Below are positions 35,041-41,906 of a stretch of DNA of 41,906 bases, one piece after another. The position numbers and the translations under genes were made by a program. Positions within the stretch are counted from its first letter, which is position 1. Every line of letters starts with the position of its first letter. The stretch covers positions 1-41,906 of the IMG/VR virus record IMGVR_UViG_3300033388_003167; one strand, 5' to 3'. The stretch comes from a virus. The notes beneath the pieces were generated by a model. It ran no database searches. It saw nothing but the letters and a program-made list of their open reading frames with translations, and had not been told where the DNA came from.

Positions 35041-36134
35041 TAATAATTGCTCCTGTTTTCGATTTGCGCGAGCAGCACCGCCACCGTGTCGGGAGGCTCG
35101 CCCGGCGAGAATGTCACCTTACCGTCCTTGTACGACACTTCCGCAATCTCCCACGTGGTGGTTTCATTTGTCACGCCGTCCCCCGCTATCGTCTCTTCGG
35201 TGGAAAGCAGGCGTTCGACGTAGATTACTCCGTCAGCCTTCGCTTCTTCGGGGTCAATGCGCCCGCCGTATCTGTCATGTACTTTGTCGGTGGTGAGGCT
35301 GGAAGAGGGACGCAAGTCCTTGTGCTGCGCGATAAAGGTATCGGCTATCTCCTGCGCTTCCGTTTCCCCGCACTTGCCGGATACCGACCCCCAGTAACAC
35401 CGCTTGCCGTGGCGCTCCTGCGAGTCGGTGTCCTCTGAGGTGACATAGCCGTAAACACTGCCGTCACCCGTGTACGCCCACTGACACCAATTATAGATTT
35501 CCGTGCGGTTGCGGTTTAGCTCCGATTGCTCACAGTCTTCGAGGTGGACGTAGTATTTAGGAGTTTCGTCGCGGGGCTTGAAGTCGAGTGCCCATCCCCA
35601 ACAGGCAGGCCTCCAGCCGTTATACTCGTTGCCCGCGTTTATGGCGTCTTCATAGCTTTTGCCGGGAAAAAATTCAATGCCTGTCGTAATCTCAAAGTCC
35701 TTATCGCTAATGTCCCCCTGCTCTATCGGCAGGTCATCGTCTGAGGTAATGTGGTCAACGATATAGGTTGATAGCTTTTCCCCGGCCTCCAGGTTGAGGT
35801 CGTAATCCGCGTCAGTCCCCTGTATCTTTAGCTTCGCCGAAGGCCCAACACACTCCACGCGGTGCGGTTCGTCGGTTCCTATCTGGCGGTTGACCCCTTC
35901 AATGTCGCCCTCCCAAACCGTGCTGCCCTTATGCAGGACAACAACGCGGTTGGAGTCTTCGAGGTCAACCCAGTACATCGAGGGGTCGCGTCTGACAGTG
36001 AAGGTGCACGTCGCGTATCCCCAACGGTTCGACCCGTACTCAAGGTCGGAGTAAGCGTAAGTTTCGTCAGGCGAATCCGGGGTTAGCGTCGATAATCTTT
36101 CGGTTCCAGCCCTATCCCACAGTTCTATAATCAT
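35040..36134 (-). CDS. Tail/baseplate protein, likely tail-associated (Gp37-like)
   Basis: This 364-residue protein has NRWGYATCTFTVRRDPSMYW and VVLHKGSTVWEGDIEGVNRQ, then PHRVECVGPSAKLKIQG. This pattern is of baseplate hub / Gp37-type siphovirus proteins that bind the distal tail. The middle has WGWALDFKP and a C-terminal strand region (VSYKDGKVTFSPGEPP). It is coupled by ATGA to the large propeller protein and works with it at the tail tip. Confidence 0.68.
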   Translation of the reverse strand: MIIELWDRAGTERLSTLTPDSPDETYAYSDLEYGSNRWGYATCTFTVRRDPSMYWVDLEDSNRVVVLHKGSTVWEGDIEGVNRQIGTDEPHRVECVGPSAKLKIQGTDADYDLNLEAGEKLSTYIVDHITSDDDLPIEQGDISDKDFEITTGIEFFPGKSYEDAINAGNEYNGWRPACWGWALDFKPRDETPKYYVHLEDCEQSELNRNRTEIYNWCQWAYTGDGSVYGYVTSEDTDSQERHGKRCYWGSVSGKCGETEAQEIADTFIAQHKDLRPSSSLTTDKVHDRYGGRIDPEEAKADGVIYVERLLSTEETIAGDGVTNETTTWEIAEVSYKDGKVTFSPGEPPDTVAVLLAQIENRSNY

Positions 36135-39100
36135 GTTACCGAGGTCGCGGTCAGGAGGTAGGTCGGATTATATATTAGACATATGTCGCAAATAGGAGAC
36201 AGTTCATCGTCGAGTTCGTTTTCTTTTACAGCCAAGAGCGTCAGGTTCATGCCGTCCGGGTCAGCCTCGAAAGCGGGCGGGCCTTTCCAGTTCTGGTGGT
36301 CGTAAGCCGCAGCCGTGTTCAGCGTACCGTCAAGGGATACCAGCACCGCACGACCGGAGCGCGAGTCGAGAATCATCGAGTCGGCATCTGTCCAGTTGGT
36401 TATTTCGGTTATTGCCCTGTCGTAGTAGAGCAGGGCGATATGGTCGTACCAAATATCTTTATCGTTCAGCGGGTCGGTGGCGACGCGCACAACCTGGTTA
36501 AGATATGAGAGGTCAGCGTTAGTGGATACAGCGTGGGAGGGTATCGAAATTTTGACGCGGGCTAGTTTGAAAACCTCCTGAAAGTCTGTGTTGGCGTCAC
36601 CGATATCAGCGGTTTTGAGTTCAATGTGCGGGGTTATCTCGGCATCGGCGGCTGTACGAATAAACGTATGTGAGGTCAGTTCCCCGTATTCGGAGGTAGC
36701 GCCAAAGGAAAAACCGCCGGAGACGAAAGCGCGGCCCTCGTGTGCGTCAATCGGAAAAGCCGCCTCGATATATTTCGAGTCGAGCTCGGCGAAGAGCATA
36801 TCATCAAAATGATGATACCCGTACAGGCTGGGAGTCGTCCCCTTGCAGGTGAGCCTTATCGCGGCCTGAGTCGTGCCAACCGGGAAGTCATCGGGATAGA
36901 CATAGCCGATAATCTTTGTCCAAAGGTTGGGGGGGTATCCAGCCCAGAGCGCCTTTTGCCCGAGCTTATTGTCTCCAACGTCGTAAAACTCGATTATCAG
37001 CGACGAAGTCAACTTCCACGCATGGGGGCCAGAGCGCTCAGTCCAAAGTTGTGCGACGTAAGTTTCTCCGGGGTCAACCGCTATTTTGTCGCTCAATAAT
37101 TTTTCGTTGCACGTACCCCCGGAAGAGCGCCCCATGCGAACGCTTGCCAAACCCGCGTGGTGATAATCCGTGGTGGCTGTAAGCACAGCGCCCGATATGC
37201 CGGAGCGCGTGGCCGTCCAGTTGCCCCACGCCACGGGATCACCGGCGTAAGTCTCAAAGTCAGGGTTAAGCAGGAGGTTGGCAAGCGCACTTACGGTGTG
37301 ATAATCCTGCGAGCGCCGCGTCCAGAGAATTACCTTTGTATCGCCGCCCGGCTCTTGCACGGGGTCGAAATCGGCGCTGTATAAGTCACGTTGCGCCAGC
37401 ACAAGGTCGGTAAAGCGGTCATATACAACGTCGAAATACCAGTCAGCCCGCGTGGGCAGTATCCCGAAGATATCCGTCGGGGGAATGATAAAGCCCATCG
37501 CGCCCGAAACCTTGTAGCCCGCAATGTACTCAGTGCATCCGAACCACAGCCGGTCAACGCAAAGGGTGGAAGCTACGGTGGAGTTATTGCGGATGGTGCG
37601 CTTGATCTGCGTTGTGCCCGCCGGGAACGCCGGCGCGTCACCGCCCACGGGGTTTATCACGCCGTCCCCGCCCACCTCGCAGATGTCATACCACTTTGCA
37701 GCGTCAGGATCATAATCCTCGACGATGTTCAGTGTATCAAGTAGCACCGCCGCGTCATCATAGCAGGCAATATCTACCTCCACGTTGGCGTTTCCCGAAT
37801 ATTCGTAGGCGAAGACCATGCATTGGTAATGGAGTCTGGAATTGACATCGATATAGCCAGCATCGGTTATCGCTGCAACGTCAGTCCCGCCGTCAGTCGT
37901 TTCAAGCTCAATAGAGGCGTCACCATCGAGTGCTACATAACTGCCGATAGCAACAGTTCCAGCATTAGTTTCTGTAAAATCCCAGCCTGTCGCTCCCCCC
38001 GCACATACTGTCAATATGCCGGTGTAGAGCCTTCCGCCGTATATTCCAGCTATAATGTTGGAGCCGTCATCATCCAGGTTGCAACAGTTCCAAAGTTTGT
38101 TCACCGGGCCAGCAGGTCGAAGTTCCATCCATGTAGCACCGTTATCTTCGGATAAGTATAACCTGCCACCATATACTCCCGCTATAAGATTAGAGCCGTC
38201 GGAGTCGGAGGAGCAACATGACCAATCTTTGTTGACATTCCCCGCCGGTTGCCGCTCATCCCACGTCGCGCCTGAATCGTCGGAGGTGTAGAGCCTTCCC
38301 CCATATATTCCAGCTATCAGATTACTGCCGTCCGAATCAGAAGAACAACACCGCCAGTTTAAGTCATTGTCCCCGCCAGGTTGCCGCTCATCCCACGTTG
38401 CCCCTGAATCGTCAGAGGTGTAGAGCCTCCCATTTTCAACACCGACAATGAGGTTGGAGCCGTCACTATCCGAGGCGCAGCACACCCAATTTTTATCATT
38501 ATCTCCAGCGGGTTGCCGCTCATCCCACGTTGCCCCTGAATCGTCGGAAGTCCAGACTCGACCGCCATAGTCAACGGCGATAAGATTAGAGCCGTCAGCG
38601 TCGCTAGCACAACACCGCCAGTTAGCATCGATGTCTCCTGCCGGTTGTCTCTCAGTCCATGTTTCACCGCTATCATCCGAGGTGTAAAGCCTGCCGCAGT
38701 ACACTCCTGCGATAAGGTTAGAGCCGTCGGAGTCGGAGGCGCAGCACCGCCAGTTAAGTATCGGAGGGGGACTGCTGGTGACGGTGACGGTTATGTCATC
38801 CCAGTAGACAGACCCATTAGACCAACTATCGCAAGCACCGCGCACCCTCACCCCAATCTCAACGGTTCCACTAGGATAATCGCCAGGTTCAATACTGATA
38901 GTCTTTTGTGTCCATGAGAGGGGGGCGGTAAATGAACTTGAGGTCTTGAATCCCAGGAGAGAGCCGCCAGAGTTGTAGAAAAAGACGCTCCAGTTTACGC
39001 CAATTTGGTTTGTGGAGTATGACATACACCAAACTTTAACATCATAAGATGCAAGTGGATTAATACTCGCCCTGTTATTACTTTTGGTAGTTACGTAATA

Positions 39101-39952
39101 TTGAGGTGAATGGCTACGTATTTTACAAGAATATGTTCCACTCTTCACGGAGGCGCTGGAGCGTTTAACATTTAATGGGTCAGTACTAGACCTATCAAAA
39201 TAGGTGAAAGCATCCCCAGCACCCGCCTCGAATCCGGGATCAGCGAAAGACGGTACTGTGGGTTCTTCAACCTCGCGCTCTGCCCAAGTCGCGCCTGAGT
39301 CATCTGAGGTGTATAGGCCGCCGCCATAAACACACGCTATGAGGTTGGAGCCGTCGGAGTCGGAGGAGCAACATACCCAGTTAGCGTCGGTGTTTCCCGC
39401 CGGTTGTCTTTCAGTCCAGTTAACCGTACTTTGCGTTCCCATCTCAAAACTATCGTTAACGCCTAAAGCCTCCAGCACGGTAAGCGTCTCGGTGTCCAGC
39501 TTCACCTCGTGGTCAACGGGAATTTCTGTAACCACATTAAGGATGAAAGAACCCGTGACACTCCCTGACGGCTGGATAATGTGTTTATCGCGCACCATGT
39601 CGGGGAGTTTGGGGAGCGCGGGGTAAGTGTGATAATAAACTGATTCGTCAGCACCCCACAGGCGCACCTCTAAAGTCTGCTCTTTGAGAAGTTCGGCAAG
39701 CAGGAGATTTAGGTTGTTGTAAGCGTCCTGTTCATTTGTACCGCGCACGGCAAGGTTAAGCGTTATCGCGTTCCCGCCGATGCGCCAGTTAGCAAGCCTG
39801 CGCCCGTCTGCAAGCACATTCTCCACCCAGTTGTAGAGGACTTCCGGCAGGGGGAATAAAGTATTGTCGGCAAGGTAGAAGGTAACCTCATCATTAAGGT
39901 CGAGTATTGTCTCCCCACCTATGCCGCCGACGAATCGACATCTAATGCTCAT
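36131..39952 (-). CDS. Large tail-tip protein with Dit-like domain, seven-repeat Asp-box propeller and lectin-like domains
   Basis: This 1,273-residue protein follows the tape measure (ATGA overlap), where distal tail proteins lie. Residues 1-165 look like a Dit-like domain. Residues about 178-645 hold seven units NWxCCxSDSDGSNLIAGVYG, then GRLYTSDDSGATW-x-ERQPAG, with Asp boxes (SxDxGxTW), typical of BNR/sialidase-like beta-propellers. A jelly-roll-like domain (227-396) is inserted after unit 1. Two more jelly-roll-like domains occur near 660-800 and 880-1040. It probably binds host surface glycans; hydrolysis is uncertain. Confidence 0.78.
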   Translation of the reverse strand: MSIRCRFVGGIGGETILDLNDEVTFYLADNTLFPLPEVLYNWVENVLADGRRLANWRIGGNAITLNLAVRGTNEQDAYNNLNLLLAELLKEQTLEVRLWGADESVYYHTYPALPKLPDMVRDKHIIQPSGSVTGSFILNVVTEIPVDHEVKLDTETLTVLEALGVNDSFEMGTQSTVNWTERQPAGNTDANWVCCSSDSDGSNLIACVYGGGLYTSDDSGATWAEREVEEPTVPSFADPGFEAGAGDAFTYFDRSSTDPLNVKRSSASVKSGTYSCKIRSHSPQYYVTTKSNNRASINPLASYDVKVWCMSYSTNQIGVNWSVFFYNSGGSLLGFKTSSSFTAPLSWTQKTISIEPGDYPSGTVEIGVRVRGACDSWSNGSVYWDDITVTVTSSPPPILNWRCCASDSDGSNLIAGVYCGRLYTSDDSGETWTERQPAGDIDANWRCCASDADGSNLIAVDYGGRVWTSDDSGATWDERQPAGDNDKNWVCCASDSDGSNLIVGVENGRLYTSDDSGATWDERQPGGDNDLNWRCCSSDSDGSNLIAGIYGGRLYTSDDSGATWDERQPAGNVNKDWSCCSSDSDGSNLIAGVYGGRLYLSEDNGATWMELRPAGPVNKLWNCCNLDDDGSNIIAGIYGGRLYTGILTVCAGGATGWDFTETNAGTVAIGSYVALDGDASIELETTDGGTDVAAITDAGYIDVNSRLHYQCMVFAYEYSGNANVEVDIACYDDAAVLLDTLNIVEDYDPDAAKWYDICEVGGDGVINPVGGDAPAFPAGTTQIKRTIRNNSTVASTLCVDRLWFGCTEYIAGYKVSGAMGFIIPPTDIFGILPTRADWYFDVVYDRFTDLVLAQRDLYSADFDPVQEPGGDTKVILWTRRSQDYHTVSALANLLLNPDFETYAGDPVAWGNWTATRSGISGAVLTATTDYHHAGLASVRMGRSSGGTCNEKLLSDKIAVDPGETYVAQLWTERSGPHAWKLTSSLIIEFYDVGDNKLGQKALWAGYPPNLWTKIIGYVYPDDFPVGTTQAAIRLTCKGTTPSLYGYHHFDDMLFAELDSKYIEAAFPIDAHEGRAFVSGGFSFGATSEYGELTSHTFIRTAADAEITPHIELKTADIGDANTDFQEVFKLARVKISIPSHAVSTNADLSYLNQVVRVATDPLNDKDIWYDHIALLYYDRAITEITNWTDADSMILDSRSGRAVLVSLDGTLNTAAAYDHQNWKGPPAFEADPDGMNLTLLAVKENELDDELSPICDICLIYNPTYLLTATSVT

Positions 39953-41906
39953 TGAGGCACCGCCATCCTTAATCTAGCGCCGCGCATCTCACGGGCAAAA
40001 TCTGAATAATCCCTAACGTTAGGCAAGACAACCTCCAGTGTGTCGAAGTGGTAGTCGTACCTGTTGCTTGTATTGGAGGCAGGTATCACGTGTTCACCCT
40101 TGTGGACTAATGCCATACCGGTGCGCATTACAGGGCCGCCGTACTGGTAGCTGGGGAAAGCGCCGCCGCCTGCCGCTCCAGCCCCCATCTGGCGGTTAAG
40201 CTCTTCCTGCGCCGCTATCATCTCGCGGTAGTGGCTCATGAAATTGGAGTGCATGTTGTTGATAGCCGTCTCGAAGCTCTGGACGTGCTTGACTGCGTTG
40301 TCGTACTCTACTTTCAGTTCCCAGACCTTGTTGCGCTCGCGGACAAGTTGCTCTTCAATCTTCCTCAGTCTGATTTGCTTTTTGCCCAGCGCGACCTGCT
40401 CTTTTTTGATTTCAGCGCGGAGCTTTTTGTATGACATCTCCTGTTGGCCAAGAGGATCGAGGAGCTTTTCAAGAGCGCGTTTTTTTGCGTCGTAATTGAC
40501 CCCGGTTTCGAGGTCGTATATCTCTTTCTGTTTCCCAAGCTCCGCCTTTTTGCGGGCAAGGCGGGCGGCCTCGTTGAAGTCGCCGCGCTCCTGCGCCTTG
40601 AGAATGCCAAGCTGGAGCTTGTTGATGTCCTGTTGCATCTTAAAGGACTTGTCCTCGCGCTTGCCTTCGCCCGCAATCTTCATCCGCTGGAGGTCTGACA
40701 ACCTGCTTTGGTGCTCGGAGATAGCGCGATTAAGCTTTTCCTGCTTGTGGGTGAGTACGCCTATACTGTTTTGGTGGGTATCAATCTCCTCTTCGTATGA
40801 CTTCAGGGCCGCTTTCGCCGCGTCGTAAGCGTCTCGCATATTGCGCCAAGCGGTAAGTTGCGGGCCTGCCATTTCTTTTCCGAGGTCAGCGATAGCCTGC
40901 TCGACCTGCCCGAATTCTGTCGCGTCAACGGCGGCAGACCAACCGACAAGGGCGGTTTGATTGAGACCCGCCCACGCGGTGTTGAGCGCGTCCACTTCGT
41001 CGGTAAGCGGGCCGAGGTCAGTGCCGCCAACGCCCGCGCCGGTGAAACCGACGGCGGCTTTCAGTTGCCCCGCGCTGGCGTAGTAGCCCTCCTGTATGCC
41101 AGAGGATATCCAGCGCCCTATTTCGAGAGGTGATCGCTTGGTGAATGGCGAATGCTCCGTGCCTGATTCAGCAATAATTTTGATCCGCACCTCAGGCGGT
41201 ATATTATTGGCTATGCCCCAAATTTGGGTTAGCTTCCTTACCGCTTCATTTGCGCCGGGGGTAGTAACCTTAGACTCAGGGTCAGATTTATCAACCTTGT
41301 CAGCCGTTTCATATACTCCATACAGAGCTTTTTGTACTAAATCGCTTCCGGTTTCTTTTACTTCAATCATAAATTCGGAGGGCCTGTCACCGAAAAGATC
41401 GCCGAGGTCAACTGCGCCAAAAGCCGACTGGACGGCTTCTGCTACATCAGCCTTTTTTAATTGTTCCCTTATAACGGCAAGAGCGGCGTCTACGGCGGCG
41501 ATTCCCGTTGATTCAAAAGTATGTGTATTAAAAAGTTGTTGTGCTATCCTGCCAGCTTCATCCGGGGATATATCAGACGCACCCTGAATCCAGGCGGAGA
41601 TACCCTGCACTCCAAGTTCTTGGAATTCCGGGATGCTTGAGGTGAAGGCTTTAAGAAGCTCGCCGGGAACCTCCCGGCCAGCCTGTCCGGATTCCTTCAT
41701 CTTTTGTAAGAATCCGTCAACAGCCGCTTCCCACTGCGGGCCGGAGGTTATTATTTGGTCATTCAGATAACTTAGGGTGCCGCCCCACAACAGGGATTCC
41801 TCGTTTAATTCATCCAATATTGTGCCTATTCTAGCTAATTCGACAGCACCAAGTTCCCCCGAGTCTTTCAATTGACTGAGTAAGTAATCTGTTAACTTGC
41901 TTCCCT
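39949..41906 (-). CDS. Tail tape-measure protein, C-terminal part
   Basis: This is the remaining part of the tape measure, in frame with 1-2086 across the circle junction. It is open at 41906 and ends in an ATGA overlap with the tail-tip gene. It has a long coiled coil (AWRNMRDAYDAAKAALKSYE to KVWELKVEYDNAVKHVQSFE), then a Gly-rich hinge and a C-terminal VMRTGMALVHKGEHVIPA, a segment seen at the ends of many tape measures. No obvious peptidase or lysozyme domain is embedded. Confidence 0.93.
   Translation of the reverse strand, partial: GSKLTDYLLSQLKDSGELGAVELARIGTILDELNEESLLWGGTLSYLNDQIITSGPQWEAAVDGFLQKMKESGQAGREVPGELLKAFTSSIPEFQELGVQGISAWIQGASDISPDEAGRIAQQLFNTHTFESTGIAAVDAALAVIREQLKKADVAEAVQSAFGAVDLGDLFGDRPSEFMIEVKETGSDLVQKALYGVYETADKVDKSDPESKVTTPGANEAVRKLTQIWGIANNIPPEVRIKIIAESGTEHSPFTKRSPLEIGRWISSGIQEGYYASAGQLKAAVGFTGAGVGGTDLGPLTDEVDALNTAWAGLNQTALVGWSAAVDATEFGQVEQAIADLGKEMAGPQLTAWRNMRDAYDAAKAALKSYEEEIDTHQNSIGVLTHKQEKLNRAISEHQSRLSDLQRMKIAGEGKREDKSFKMQQDINKLQLGILKAQERGDFNEAARLARKKAELGKQKEIYDLETGVNYDAKKRALEKLLDPLGQQEMSYKKLRAEIKKEQVALGKKQIRLRKIEEQLVRERNKVWELKVEYDNAVKHVQSFETAINNMHSNFMSHYREMIAAQEELNRQMGAGAAGGGAFPSYQYGGPVMRTGMALVHKGEHVIPASNTSNRYDYHFDTLEVVLPNVRDYSDFAREMRGARLRMAVPQ
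41793..41906. repeat. Terminal direct repeat, right copy
   Basis: Identical to 1-114. See the left copy: it is the overlap showing that the sequence closes into a circle inside the tape-measure gene. Confidence 0.95.

Noticed and set aside
37980-39430. Diversity-generating retroelement
   Set aside because: There are repeats in the tail-tip gene but no reverse transcriptase or template repeat was seen.

Overview
The window is a complete temperate siphovirus (tailed phage with a long non-contractile tail) or its prophage form, closed into a circle. Bases 1-114 and 41793-41906 are identical. The tape-measure gene runs off the left edge and continues in the same frame from the right edge, so the true molecule is a circle of about 41,792 bp cut arbitrarily inside that gene. 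The host cannot be named from sequence. Nearly every gene has a strong GGGAGG-type ribosome binding site, GTG and TTG starts are common, and the integrase is a large serine recombinase. This suggests a GC-rich Gram-positive (Bacillota-like) host, at moderate confidence.

Layout. Almost everything is on the minus strand and reads as one long sequence of operons. The lysogeny block (28363-31097) is on the plus strand: a small repressor, a lipoprotein, a serine integrase and a small gene with its own promoter. A divergent promoter region with AATAC/GTATT dyads (28270-28323) separates it from the early genes. The early region (27964 down to 15275) holds an XRE regulator, an ERF annealing protein, a pentapeptide-repeat protein, two replication-type winged-helix proteins, an HNH endonuclease, a SpoU-type RNA methyltransferase, a membrane-anchored muramidase-like protein and many small cysteine-rich zinc-ribbon proteins. 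Several of the small genes carry scars of recent duplication.

The packaging and head genes (15129 down to 8624) run terS, terL, SPP1-like portal, MuF-like minor head protein, scaffold and HK97-type capsid. A four-gene glycan cassette (three glycosyltransferases and an FkbM methyltransferase, 8336-5148) sits between the capsid genes and the connector and tail genes. Next come the connectors, major tail protein, tail chaperones with a -1 frameshift at CCCTTTA, and the 1,309-residue tape measure. A 1,273-residue tail protein follows, carrying a seven-repeat Asp-box beta-propeller, then further tail proteins. The late block ends with a holin-like protein, an endolysin with two possible starts, a small membrane protein, a metallophosphoesterase and a PD-(D/E)XK nuclease.

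The most unusual points are the glycan cassette inside the head operon, terminator-like hairpins placed directly upstream of the ribosome binding sites of key late genes, the propeller with its inserted domain and split closing blade, and repeated translation-initiation segments among the small early genes.
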